Below the pieces are notes generated by a model. The model saw nothing but the letters and a program-made list of their open reading frames with translations, was not told the origin of the DNA and did no database searches. Positions 53,571 to 62,331 of a stretch of DNA of 64,000 nucleotides are shown here, in pieces (position 1 is the first letter of the stretch; each line of letters opens with the position of its first letter). The stretch is from assembly GCA_040772065.1 (NCBI GenBank), contig JAXGYX010000001.1, forward strand, positions 558,001 through 622,000, in the 5' to 3' direction. This DNA comes from JAXGYX01 sp040772065. GTDB taxonomy: Bacteria; Bacillota; Clostridia; Saccharofermentanales; Fastidiosipilaceae. The position numbers and the translations under genes were made by a program.

Positions 53571-53735
53571 GGAGCGATGACGTCTACTTCAAAACTTTTG
53601 TGTTCGGGCGAACGTAGAGAAATAATTATAATTTTTGTATCGAACGCCGAACAAATGAATTTGATTGATTGCGCGCCGTGCCGTGTTCGGCTAGTATAAA
53701 ATGATTATGGATACGGTATGAAATAGGTAGTTTTC

Positions 53736-54611
53736 ATGAATAAGAAAAAATTCAATCGTCTGACCATTGTGCTGATTGTGGTTGTGTTGTTGCTGGCGAT
53801 CATCGCCTGGGCGCTTGTGCCCGGCAGCTGGCTGAACCATGTGACCACGCCGTTCACAGCCACCTACCAACCGCTCAAGTCGGGTGTGGATCACGCTTCG
53901 AACGGTGTCAGCGGGTTTCTCCAATCTGTCGCGGACGGCATGGAGATTCGCAGGCATAACCAGCAGTTGGAAGAGGAAAACGCCGTGCTGAGACAACAGG
54001 TCAAAGATTTGGAAGCTGAAAATGTTAAGTATCAGGAACTGAAGCAGGCCCTTGAGATCAAAGATAAATTTGACGCTTATGAAGTGAAACACGCCTCGGT
54101 CATGAGCCGCGGCTATGGAAATCTCTTTGATTCTTTCACGATCAACCTGGGCGCCTCGGACGGATTGTCCCAAGACTTTCGGGCCGGCTACGCCGTGGTG
54201 GACGCGGACATGCATCTGGTTGGACGAGTCAGCAACATCGATCATAGCGGCGCGAAAGTGATCCCGCTGCTTAGTGAGGGCTTTACCGTGACCGGAAAGA
54301 TCAACCGCACAGGCGGCGCGGTCCTGCGCGTTCACGGAGACCTGTCACTGATCTCAAATGGGTTGTGCCTGGTGGACGGGATACCGAAATCCGCTGTTTT
54401 ACAGCCGGGTGACGAGGTGGTCAGCGACGGGGCGGGTGGATTGTTTCCACCGGGGTTACCTGTGGGAACCATCGTCGAAGTGAAGACCGGTGAGAGCGGA
54501 GAACAGCTCGCAACGCTGCAACCTTACGCGCGTATCGATGAACTGACCGACGTTTTTGTGCTCGTGGGACGCGAAACTTTATCCGCGGAGGAGAATCATG
54601 AGGCGCCGTGA
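53736..54611 (+). CDS. mreC: MreC, rod-shape determining protein
   Basis: A 291-residue scaffold of the elongation machinery. One N-terminal membrane helix (about 10-30) is followed by a coiled coil (about 68-105, NQQLEEENAVLRQQVKDLEA) and an extracellular double beta-barrel domain with NLGASDGLSQDFRAGYAVV and VGRVSNIDHSGAKVIPLLSE. It overlaps mreD by 14 bp. The 165 bp upstream of it, after radC, show no mreB and no clear promoter apart from an AT-rich TATAAA at 53695. Confidence 0.95.
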   Translation: MNKKKFNRLTIVLIVVVLLLAIIAWALVPGSWLNHVTTPFTATYQPLKSGVDHASNGVSGFLQSVADGMEIRRHNQQLEEENAVLRQQVKDLEAENVKYQELKQALEIKDKFDAYEVKHASVMSRGYGNLFDSFTINLGASDGLSQDFRAGYAVVDADMHLVGRVSNIDHSGAKVIPLLSEGFTVTGKINRTGGAVLRVHGDLSLISNGLCLVDGIPKSAVLQPGDEVVSDGAGGLFPPGLPVGTIVEVKTGESGEQLATLQPYARIDELTDVFVLVGRETLSAEENHEAP

Positions 54612-55173
54612 TCGATTTAGACAAATTTTCGTATATGCCATATATATTCTGATTACCGGAATTGTCCAGTTTCAATGGCCCGATAGCTGGGGTGCCTGGG
54701 GTGTGAAACCGGACTTCATGTTGGTGCTGGTGGTTCTGGCCGGATATTTATACGGTTTCGTCGACGGCGCGGTCGTTGGACTGGTTTCGGGCTTTGTCCG
54801 CGATTGCCTGGGCTCCAGGGTGTTTGGTTCGGGAATGTTGATGTTGTTCCTGGCCGGCGTGCTCGCGGCTTCCCTGTTTCAAAGAAACATGAATCGAACC
54901 GCCATCACGGTTTTACTGTCCATCATCACCATCACGCTGCTGCTGGATGTGGCTATCTTTGTGATTCAGTATTCGATGGTCCGGTCCGCGGACATGCGGA
55001 TGTGGGCGTTTTCTGTGCAGGCCTACGCCGGCAAACGTCTGTTGCCTCTAGAATTGTTCAATCTTCTCAGCGGATTGCTGATGTTGCCGATCTTTAAGAA
55101 TTTCGGACCCTATCCCAAACGTGTCCAGCGCGATCGTTTGACTCAGGGTGTGAGAGGGGAGGAGCTGCTTTGA
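54598..55173 (+). CDS. mreD: MreD, rod-shape determining membrane protein
   Basis: A 191-residue polytopic membrane protein with about five helices (FVYAIYILITGIVQFQWP, KPDFMLVLVVLAGYLYG, GLVSGFVRDC). MreD links MreC to the cell-wall synthase. ATG 54598 is 5-6 nt after GGAGGAG inside the end of mreC; the longer frame from 54556 lacks a ribosome site. It is followed by mrdA with a 4-bp overlap. Confidence 0.93.
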   Translation: MRRRDRFRQIFVYAIYILITGIVQFQWPDSWGAWGVKPDFMLVLVVLAGYLYGFVDGAVVGLVSGFVRDCLGSRVFGSGMLMLFLAGVLAASLFQRNMNRTAITVLLSIITITLLLDVAIFVIQYSMVRSADMRMWAFSVQAYAGKRLLPLELFNLLSGLLMLPIFKNFGPYPKRVQRDRLTQGVRGEELL

Positions 55174-57353
55174 CTCGTGACCAAAATCAACCACAGCGAA
55201 AGGGAGCGTTCGCTCAAACAGGCTTTCGTTCCGGAAACCGCAAGAGACGCGCTCTTGACTTTTTGCGCAGCCGATTTGCGGTGCTCGGCATCATCACCGT
55301 GTTGATCGGGGCGCTGCTGCTCCATTCATTGGCGAAATTGCAGCTGACCGACGCGCAAAAAGTGATGGGCCAGGAAACAAAAGGTGTTTCCCGACAGATG
55401 AAAGTGGAGGCGCCGCGCGGAGATATCCTCGATGTGAATGGCGTGCCTCTGGCCTACAACAAATATGTGAACAATATCTACATCGCCTACGCGGGATTGA
55501 AAGACAGCGAGCTGAACGCGGTTTTGTTGGATTTGGCGGCGTTATTCGATGAGTTTGGAGTGCCTTATGGTGAGGCGGTTGATCAATATCTTGATCTTGA
55601 GACCATGACCTTCGCCATGGAAAAGGAAAAGATGATCGAATGGCAAAAAAACACCAATTATTTAGGTTTGAAGGCATTGCCTGAAGGAGAGACCGAGTCG
55701 TCAAAGGACACTCAGTTTGTCAAAGAGACTCCGCGCGTGTTTTTTGATTTTATGAGTCAGACCAAATTCAAAATCCCTCAAGACATTCCCTTGGAGGACC
55801 AATTCAAGATCTTTCGTTTTCGTTTTCAACTTTATCTGAATAACTGGTTTTTCATACAAGGTGAGCCCATTCCGGTCGCCACCGACGTGCCGGCCGAGCT
55901 GGCCGCGATCGTCAGCGAGCAAAACTATCGCTATATCGGCGTGCTGGATGGAGAGTCTCCCCAGCGAAACTATGCCGAAAACGCCGCGGACATCGCGCAG
56001 GTGCTCGGTTATGTTGGAAGCATCTCCGCGGAGGAAATTGACGAATACACTTCGCGAGGATATTCAAATCAGGAAAAAATAGGCAAGGCCGGCATTGAGT
56101 CGATTGCCGAACAGTATTTGCATGGCACCGGTGGCGTCAAACCCTACAACATCTGGACACCCGATGAGGCTTCACAAAGTCAGGTAACCGAGAGTGGTGG
56201 CAAGACTCCATTTTCCGGATATGACGTTCAGCTGACCGTGCGCATGGATGTTCAAAAGGTCGCGATGGAGGCTCTAAAAGAATATGTGGACTCAGTGGCG
56301 GCGACCGAGGACGATGTGGATTCGGCCGGCGCGGCCGGAACTGCAGTCATGATCAATCTCAAAGATGGAGGATCGATCGTCGCGATGGCAAACTATCCAA
56401 GTTATGATCCGCAAGACTTCATCGATATGGCGATCGACGAGGAGGCGGCCGCGCGGGTCCAAACCTACTTGCAGGACACAAATCTCAAACCAATGCTGAA
56501 TCGGGCGATCTCTCAGGTGTACGCGCCCGGATCCACGTTTAAAACATTTGTCGGCGTCGCCGCCGCGGATGAGGGGGTTGTGAACGCGTCGACCACCTAC
56601 AACTGTCAGCGCTACATGGATGTCGACGGTCAGGAGTTTCGTTGCACCGGCAGGCATGGCGAGATCGCGCTCAAAGACGCGCTTGCCTATTCTTGTAATA
56701 TATATTTCTACCACGCGGGTATGACGGCCGGTATTGACAAGCTGACCGCGGCGCTCAAAGAGTTCAAATTGGGTGAAAAGACAGGTATCGAGCTGTCCGG
56801 AGAGGCGTCGGGACTACGTCCCTCTCGTGAGATGAAGGCGAGTCTTTATGCCGACCCCGGAGACCAACAGTGGTTTCCCGCGGATACCGCTCAGATCTCC
56901 ATCGGTCAAGGTCTTAATTCGTACACGGTGCTCCAACTCGCACGCGCGACTGGAGGTATCGCTACCGGTTACCTGACCAATCCGCATATCATTCGACAGG
57001 TGACCGCCCAGGACGGATCAATTGTCTTCAAATCCGAAGCCGAGGACATCCCGCTGTCCTTTAGCGAATATGCGCTGGACAGTGTTCGTCAAGGCATGCG
57101 CGAGGTTGTCACCAATCCGGGCTCAACCTCCTATTCGGAATTTGGTGAAAGTCCGGTGGCTGTCGCGGGAAAAACGGGTACGGCGGAAACCAATTACGGT
57201 GATGGACAGATCCTAACCAATGGCTTGTTTATTTGTTTCGCACCCTATGATGATCCGGAGATCGCCATCGCTGTCGCCGCGGAGAGTGGCGCCAGAGGCG
57301 CCGGTGTCAGCAGTGTGGCGTCGGAGATGATCAAGGCTTATTATGGAGGTTAG
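55170..57353 (+). CDS. mrdA: Penicillin-binding protein 2 (class B, elongation transpeptidase)
   Basis: A 727-residue class B PBP that cross-links peptidoglycan during lateral growth. One membrane helix (about 35-55) is followed by the pedestal domain (KVEAPRGDILDVNGVPLAYN) and the transpeptidase domain with S455-T-F-K458, S508-C-N510 and K668-T-G. It starts with TTG 55170, overlapping the mreD stop (TTGA), after GGGGAGGAG. The matching polymerase RodA is not in the window. Confidence 0.95.
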   Translation: MTRDQNQPQRKGAFAQTGFRSGNRKRRALDFLRSRFAVLGIITVLIGALLLHSLAKLQLTDAQKVMGQETKGVSRQMKVEAPRGDILDVNGVPLAYNKYVNNIYIAYAGLKDSELNAVLLDLAALFDEFGVPYGEAVDQYLDLETMTFAMEKEKMIEWQKNTNYLGLKALPEGETESSKDTQFVKETPRVFFDFMSQTKFKIPQDIPLEDQFKIFRFRFQLYLNNWFFIQGEPIPVATDVPAELAAIVSEQNYRYIGVLDGESPQRNYAENAADIAQVLGYVGSISAEEIDEYTSRGYSNQEKIGKAGIESIAEQYLHGTGGVKPYNIWTPDEASQSQVTESGGKTPFSGYDVQLTVRMDVQKVAMEALKEYVDSVAATEDDVDSAGAAGTAVMINLKDGGSIVAMANYPSYDPQDFIDMAIDEEAAARVQTYLQDTNLKPMLNRAISQVYAPGSTFKTFVGVAAADEGVVNASTTYNCQRYMDVDGQEFRCTGRHGEIALKDALAYSCNIYFYHAGMTAGIDKLTAALKEFKLGEKTGIELSGEASGLRPSREMKASLYADPGDQQWFPADTAQISIGQGLNSYTVLQLARATGGIATGYLTNPHIIRQVTAQDGSIVFKSEAEDIPLSFSEYALDSVRQGMREVVTNPGSTSYSEFGESPVAVAGKTGTAETNYGDGQILTNGLFICFAPYDDPEIAIAVAAESGARGAGVSSVASEMIKAYYGG

Positions 57354-57467
57354 CGAACGGATTCGGGGACGACAACAGATCCCGATACGGAATGATCGGT
57401 GTGGAAAAGCAGGCCGGTTGTACTTTTTTTGTCAATTTGGCGCTATTCTCTTGCTCTTTTCACAATA

Positions 57468-57487
57468 AGTGGATAAGCTGTGAATAA
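57468..57487 (+). promoter_or_regulatory. Two DnaA-box-like sites before the MGS-like gene
   Basis: AGTGGATAA (57468-57476) and TGTGAATAA (57479-57487) each match the DnaA box TGTGGATAA at 8 of 9 positions and lie in the same direction 11 bp apart. They sit in the 187-bp gap after mrdA. Binding is untested. Confidence 0.35.
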
Positions 57488-57539
57488 AATATTGTTCAAG
57501 ATTCACAGTAACCCAATGTGTGATGTGTGGAGGTAGGGT

Positions 57540-57932
57540 GTGAAAATTGTTATTTTAGCTGACAACCGCAAGAATGAATTGCTTTCCAACTTTTGTGTCG
57601 CTTACAGTCATATTCTGGAATCACATGAATTGTATTCCTTGTTTCATACGGCTAAGCTGCTTGAAAGCTCGACCGGCCTTGTGATTACCGGCATCTCAAC
57701 GGACATAGACAGCAGTTTGGACCAGTTGGCCTCTCGTGCCCGGTATAATGAGGTCGACGCGGTGATTTACATTCAAGACCCGAGTGCTCATGACTACGGT
57801 CGCCCGAACACTTTGCTGGAGGCATGTGACTTGAACAACATCCCCTATGCGAGCAATCTGGCGTCTGCCGAACTGTTGGTTTTGGCGATAGACCGGGGCG
57901 ACCTTGATTGGCGTGAGTTGGTTCGTCCATGA
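57540..57932 (+). CDS. Methylglyoxal synthase-like protein with altered active site
   Basis: A 130-residue MGS-fold protein. The overall pattern of methylglyoxal synthase is kept (HELYSLFHTAKLLESSTGL, DAVIYIQDPSAHDYGRPNTLLEACDLNNIPYASNLASAEL). The phosphate-binding TGTTG is replaced by LFHTA, and the catalytic GPxGGDxQ by STDIDSSLDQ; only D61 and a nearby His (84) remain. mgsA is often found beside mre/mrdA genes in Clostridia, so this is probably the positional orthologue. Whether it still turns dihydroxyacetone phosphate into methylglyoxal is doubtful. It starts with GTG after GGAGGTAGG and overlaps dtd by 4 bp. Confidence 0.75.
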   Translation: MKIVILADNRKNELLSNFCVAYSHILESHELYSLFHTAKLLESSTGLVITGISTDIDSSLDQLASRARYNEVDAVIYIQDPSAHDYGRPNTLLEACDLNNIPYASNLASAELLVLAIDRGDLDWRELVRP

Positions 57933-58372
57933 AAATGCTGGTGCAACGGGTGGCGTGCGCTGAGGTTGTCATCGATGAGATCCTTGAAAGCACGATTGCC
58001 CAAGGCCTGTTGGTTTTTTTAGGGATTGGTCTGGGAGACACCACCGCCGCCGCCGACTATTTGATTCGCAAACTGCTCAACCTGAGAATCTTCGATGACG
58101 ATGCGGGAAAGATGAATTGTTCGGTGACCGATGTGGGTGGATCCATCCTGTTGATCTCACAATTCACATTGGAGGCGCGGACCAACAAAGGCAATCGGCC
58201 GAGTTTCGCCAAGGCGGCTCCACCGGATCTCGCCCGACCGCTTTATGAATATTGTGTGGATCAATTGAGCGCGTCCGGCATTCATTTGGAGACGGGTAAA
58301 TTTGGCGCATCCATGCGTGTGGGACTGATCAACGATGGGCCGGTCACGATTATGCTTGATTCCACTTCGTAA
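57929..58372 (+). CDS. dtd: D-aminoacyl-tRNA deacylase
   Basis: A 147-residue enzyme that removes D-amino acids (and mischarged Gly) from tRNA. Catalytic-pocket motifs are intact: SQFTLEARTNKGNRPSF (SQFTL) and the end NDGPVTIML, which carries the cross-subunit Gly-Pro pair. The length is standard. ATG 57929 overlaps the preceding stop; ATG 57935 is an alternative start. Confidence 0.95.
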   Translation: MKMLVQRVACAEVVIDEILESTIAQGLLVFLGIGLGDTTAAADYLIRKLLNLRIFDDDAGKMNCSVTDVGGSILLISQFTLEARTNKGNRPSFAKAAPPDLARPLYEYCVDQLSASGIHLETGKFGASMRVGLINDGPVTIMLDSTS

Positions 58373-58454
58373 CCCGCGGTTTTCGTGGCCAATTCGGGTG
58401 CGATACAATCCGCGCGTTATATTTTGTGGGCGAATTGCGCTTTACAGACGAAAT

Positions 58455-58667
58455 AATGGGTGATAACATAACTTTTGATCGCGACGATGGAGAAAGTAGC
58501 GGATCGGAAGGCTCCAGAGAGAAACCGGCGCTGGGAGGTTTTGCCTGAGGATCGGTGAAGTTCGCTCCGAAGTGAGCATTTGAAAAGATTTGAGTGCCGA
58601 CGGCTTGCCGCCGGAATTCGGGTGGTACCGCGGTAATTTTCCGTCCCGTCTCCGGGGCGGTTTTTTT
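58455..58667 (+). promoter_or_regulatory. T-box leader controlling pheST (specifier UUC, Phe)
   Basis: Between dtd and pheS lies a T-box riboswitch. It has a Stem I with AGTA (58491-58494 region) and AGAGAGAAACC, the candidate specifier codon TTC at 58561-58563 within GAAGTTCGC, the T-box sequence GGTGGTACCGCGG at 58621-58633 that pairs with the uncharged tRNA end, and a terminator hairpin. Uncharged tRNA-Phe should favour the antiterminator and raise pheST expression. The family is certain; the specifier position fits the downstream gene. Confidence 0.92.
58641..58667 (+). terminator. T-box terminator
   Basis: CCGTCCCG (58641-58648) pairs with CGGGGCGG (58653-58660) through a TCTC loop, followed by seven T. 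Confidence 0.93.
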
Positions 58668-58684
58668 ATGTTATGGAGGGGAAA

Positions 58685-59716
58685 ATGAATGACATTCGTC
58701 AAGAGTTGAAAAACATTAATGAAGAGTTCAAAAAGGTGTTGGAACAAGCCGACAATTCGCAGACGATCGAGCAGTTACGCGTCGCTTATTTAGGGAAAAA
58801 GGGATATCTGACCAAGGTGTTGCGCGGCATGGGCAAGCTCAGCAAGGAAGAGCGGCCGGTGATCGGCCAACTGGCGAACGAGGTCCGCGAGGAGATCACG
58901 GATTTGTTGGCGACATTCAAATTGAAAGTGGAAGCCGCTGAGGTGAATCGTCGCTTGAGGGCCGAATGGATCGACATCAGCTTGCCGGGCACTTTGCCCG
59001 AACGTGGCGCGAGACATCCGATCAGCCTGACGATCGAGACGATCAGTCAAATCTTCATGGGCTTGGGCTATACGATCGCTGAGGGTCCGGAAGTCGAGTG
59101 GGTGCACAATAATTTTGATCAGCTGAGAATTTATGAAGGACATCCTTCCCGCGACAGCAGGGACACTTTTTACATAACCGATGATATTTGTTTGCGGACT
59201 CAGACATCTCCGGTTCAAATCCGCGTCATGAATGAGTCAAAGCCACCGATCAAGATCATTTGTCCGGGCAAGGTCTATCGTCCGGACACGCCCGACGCGA
59301 CTCATTCTCCGATTTTCCACCAAATCGAAGGGCTGATGGTCGACAAGGATGTCTCGATGAGCGATCTTGTTGGATCGTTGAAATTATTCGCCAAAGAATT
59401 GTTTGGCGAGACGACGGAGATTCGTCTTCGTCCTCATCACTTCCCGTTCACCGAGCCCAGCTGTGAGGTGGACGTCACCTGCTGGAATTGTGGAGGATCG
59501 GGCTGCGCGACCTGTAAGAATGAAGGGTTTGTGGAGATTTTGGGAGCGGGCATGGTACATCCCGGCGTGCTGGAAAACTGTGGAATTGACTCAGAGATCT
59601 ACAGTGGATTCGCGTTCGGCATCGGTGTTGAGCGCACCGCGATGGCACGTTTCAATATCGACGACATTCGCAATTTATATGACAACAATTTGCGTTTTCT
59701 CGAACAGTTTAAATGA
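58685..59716 (+). CDS. pheS: Phenylalanyl-tRNA synthetase alpha subunit
   Basis: A 343-residue catalytic subunit. The N-terminal coiled coil (about 1-80) is followed by the class II core with RHPISLTIETISQIFMGLGY (motif 1), FHQIEGLMVDKDVSM (motif 2) and GFAFGIGVERTAMARF (motif 3). A four-cysteine insertion, CWNCGGSGCATC, is present as in B. subtilis PheS. GGAGGGG precedes ATG 58685; the upstream ATG 58673 overlaps it. It is controlled by the T-box and followed by pheT. Confidence 0.97.
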   Translation: MNDIRQELKNINEEFKKVLEQADNSQTIEQLRVAYLGKKGYLTKVLRGMGKLSKEERPVIGQLANEVREEITDLLATFKLKVEAAEVNRRLRAEWIDISLPGTLPERGARHPISLTIETISQIFMGLGYTIAEGPEVEWVHNNFDQLRIYEGHPSRDSRDTFYITDDICLRTQTSPVQIRVMNESKPPIKIICPGKVYRPDTPDATHSPIFHQIEGLMVDKDVSMSDLVGSLKLFAKELFGETTEIRLRPHHFPFTEPSCEVDVTCWNCGGSGCATCKNEGFVEILGAGMVHPGVLENCGIDSEIYSGFAFGIGVERTAMARFNIDDIRNLYDNNLRFLEQFK

Positions 59717-59737
59717 GAAAGAGAGGCATTGGATTTA

Positions 59738-62158
59738 ATGAAAACATCCATGCAATTTTTAAGTGATTTTACCACGTTGCCGTCCGACCCAAAGGCCTTT
59801 TGTGACGCGATGACGATGTCGGGCTCAAAGGTGGAATCGTATGAGATAACCGGCGGCGAGATCATAAATGTGGTGACCGGTCGGATCATCTCGCTCGTCA
59901 AGCATCCTGACGCCGACAAGTTGGTTGTATGCGACATCGACGTCGACGCTGACTCGCCTTTGCAAATCGTGACCGGCGCGCCCAATGTAAAACTCAACGA
60001 TATTGTTCCTGTGGCGCTTCATAACTCTCAACTGCCTGGTGGTGTGCGCATCACCAAAGGGAAATTGAGAGGGGTTGAGTCAAATGGCATGCTTTGCTCC
60101 ATTCAGGAGTTGGGTTACACGCCGGACGAATATCCGGGCGCCCCGGAGGACGGTATTTTCATCCTGCCTCCGGACACGCCGATTGGAGTGCCCGTTCAAG
60201 AGGTCATGGGGCTCGGACATGTCGTCATTGATTTCGAGATCACCTCGAACCGTCCGGACTGTTTCTCGGTCGAAGGTCTGGGACGAGAGGCCGCGATCAC
60301 CTTGAATCAGCCGTTTCAGCCGATCGAATCTGTGGTGGTCGGCAAATCAAATAAAAAAACACAGGATATGATCGATATCTCCATCGCGGATCCCGATTTG
60401 TGCTTCGCCTACCACGGCTGTGTGGTCACCGATGTTGTGATTGGCGCCTCGCCGGCCTGGATGCAACAGCGACTGCGGGATTGCGGTGTCAAACCAATTA
60501 ACAATATTGTCGATATCACCAATTACGTCATGCTTGAAATCGGCCAGCCGATGCATGCGTTTGACCACCGCACGTTGGCCGATGGCAAACTGATCGTGCG
60601 CCGCGCGAAAAAGGGCGAGACGCTGACCACTTTGGATGACAATGACCATGAGTTGGACGAGAGTGTTTTGGTGATAGCGGATGGACAGCGGCCTATTGGT
60701 GTCGCCGGGGTCATGGGTGGAAAAAACTCGGAGATTGAATCCGACACACAGACCATATTGTTTGAGTCTGCGGTGTTTGAACCGGTGAATGTCCGTCGTT
60801 CCGCGATGAAAATGGGACTGCGCACAGAGGCGTCCACCCGCTATGAAAAAGGGCTGGACGTGAACAACGCGACGCGCGCGCTAAAACGAGCCTGTGAACT
60901 GGTGGAACAGCTGGGCTGCGGCAAAGTCACTTCGGATCCGATCTATCGAGAAGGCAATCCTCAACCGGAACGCCAAATTCGGCTGCGTCCCGACCGCGTC
61001 AATCGTTTCCTTGGAACGGATATCGGCGCACCGTGGATGGAGGATTTGTTGATTAAGCTGGGCTGCCTCCGGTTGGATGACAACGGCCTTTATCAGATGC
61101 CTTCCTACCGTCCGGATCTGCAATGTGAGGCGGATCTGGCTGAGGAAGTTGCGAGATTTTATGGATACAACCGCATTCCGTCCACCTTCTCACCGGGTAA
61201 AGAGGCGACCAAAGGCGGACGCACTCGCATTCAACGCGCGGTGGAGACACTCAAAGATGTGGCGATTGGCGCGGGGTTTTATGAAATCTGCACCTACACC
61301 TTCGCGAGTCCGACCCAAAACGACATGCTGCTTTTGCCGAATGACGCGCCAGAACGCAAAATGGTGAAGTTGCGCGGAGTGGGTGAGGAGGATGGCTACA
61401 TGCGCACCTGCATGCTGCCTTCCATTTTACAGGTGGCCTCGGGCAACCGTCGCAAAGGAGCCACGAGCGGCAGAATATTTGAGATCGCGTCTGTCTATCA
61501 GCCGGAATCGGATGATCCGAACACCTTGCCCAAGGAGATTCGTCAATTCGCCGCGCTGGCCTATGATGACAGCGAAGAGCGCCGCTCGGCGTCGACTTTC
61601 TATCACATGAAAGGTCTGGCTTCAGAGCTGATACGAGCGCTGGGGTTGAACGAACCGGACTGGCGACCACTCGCCGATCCGACCGAATATCCGTTCCTTC
61701 ACCCCTACCGCGCCGCGGAACTGCGGATCGACGGCGAGGTTTTCGGATTTATGGGTTACATTCATCCAACCGTCGCAGACAATTATGAAACGAGCGAAAA
61801 CCTTGTGGTTTTGATCCTCACCAAAGATGAGATCTACACTCGTTCGACCGAGGTGCGCACCCAGCGCCCGCTGCCCAAATATCCCCCGATCACGCGCGAT
61901 CTGGCGGTCGTCGTCGACGTCGAGGTGATGGCGGGTGAGCTGCGTGAGGACGTTTTGAAGACAGGTGACCCGCTCATTGAGTCATGTGAGATTTTTGATG
62001 TCTATAGCGGCGGTCAGGTTGGCGAGGGGAAAAAATCAGTTGCCTTTAATCTGGTGTTTCGCAAGGAAGACGCGACGCTGCAAGATGAGGAGGTCAACCC
62101 GGTTATCGGCATGATTCTTGACAACCTGCAGAAGAAATATAACGCGAGTTTGCGCTGA
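59738..62158 (+). CDS. pheT: Phenylalanyl-tRNA synthetase beta subunit
   Basis: An 806-residue subunit that binds tRNA-Phe and edits mischarged Tyr. Domains in order: tRNA-binding OB fold (about 40-150, GRIISLVKHPDADKLVVCD), B3/B4 editing domain (about 205-385), B5 (about 395-475), the core-like domain, and the C-terminal anticodon-binding FDX-ACB domain (about 710-805, RPLPKYPPITRDLAVVVD). ATG 59738 is 11 nt after GAGAGG; TTG 59729 is in frame but too close. Confidence 0.96.
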   Translation: MKTSMQFLSDFTTLPSDPKAFCDAMTMSGSKVESYEITGGEIINVVTGRIISLVKHPDADKLVVCDIDVDADSPLQIVTGAPNVKLNDIVPVALHNSQLPGGVRITKGKLRGVESNGMLCSIQELGYTPDEYPGAPEDGIFILPPDTPIGVPVQEVMGLGHVVIDFEITSNRPDCFSVEGLGREAAITLNQPFQPIESVVVGKSNKKTQDMIDISIADPDLCFAYHGCVVTDVVIGASPAWMQQRLRDCGVKPINNIVDITNYVMLEIGQPMHAFDHRTLADGKLIVRRAKKGETLTTLDDNDHELDESVLVIADGQRPIGVAGVMGGKNSEIESDTQTILFESAVFEPVNVRRSAMKMGLRTEASTRYEKGLDVNNATRALKRACELVEQLGCGKVTSDPIYREGNPQPERQIRLRPDRVNRFLGTDIGAPWMEDLLIKLGCLRLDDNGLYQMPSYRPDLQCEADLAEEVARFYGYNRIPSTFSPGKEATKGGRTRIQRAVETLKDVAIGAGFYEICTYTFASPTQNDMLLLPNDAPERKMVKLRGVGEEDGYMRTCMLPSILQVASGNRRKGATSGRIFEIASVYQPESDDPNTLPKEIRQFAALAYDDSEERRSASTFYHMKGLASELIRALGLNEPDWRPLADPTEYPFLHPYRAAELRIDGEVFGFMGYIHPTVADNYETSENLVVLILTKDEIYTRSTEVRTQRPLPKYPPITRDLAVVVDVEVMAGELREDVLKTGDPLIESCEIFDVYSGGQVGEGKKSVAFNLVFRKEDATLQDEEVNPVIGMILDNLQKKYNASLR

Positions 62159-62213
62159 TTTTTTTAAGGAAGCGCTCCCAACTCGTTATCGACGCAAAAT
62201 CGACCCAAAAGAA

Positions 62214-62222
62214 TGATATAAT
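62214..62222 (+). promoter_or_regulatory. Extended -10 promoter of the amino-acid ABC transporter
   Basis: TGATATAAT (TG at 62214-62215, TATAAT at 62217-62222) without a good -35, about 110 bp before the binding-protein gene. Confidence 0.6.
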
Positions 62223-62244
62223 TTAACGCGTTATTTAAGAGTCC

Positions 62245-62267
62245 GCGAGTGACTTTGCGAGTGACTT
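62245..62267 (+). repeat. Tandem 12-bp repeat in the ABC transporter leader
   Basis: GCGAGTGACTT occurs at 62245-62255 and 62257-62267, just after the expected transcription start. It could be an operator site. A small hairpin (ATTGCCGG with CCGGCGCAAT) lies between it and the ribosome site. Confidence 0.5.
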
Positions 62268-62331
62268 GTTGAGAGGAAGATTCGATTGCCGGCATCGCCC
62301 GGCGCAATTTGACGAAGACGAAGGAGAGAAC

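Noticed and set aside
57468..57487. DnaA-like boxes as a replication origin
   Set aside because: Only two imperfect boxes, no AT-rich unwinding region and no dnaA or dnaN nearby.
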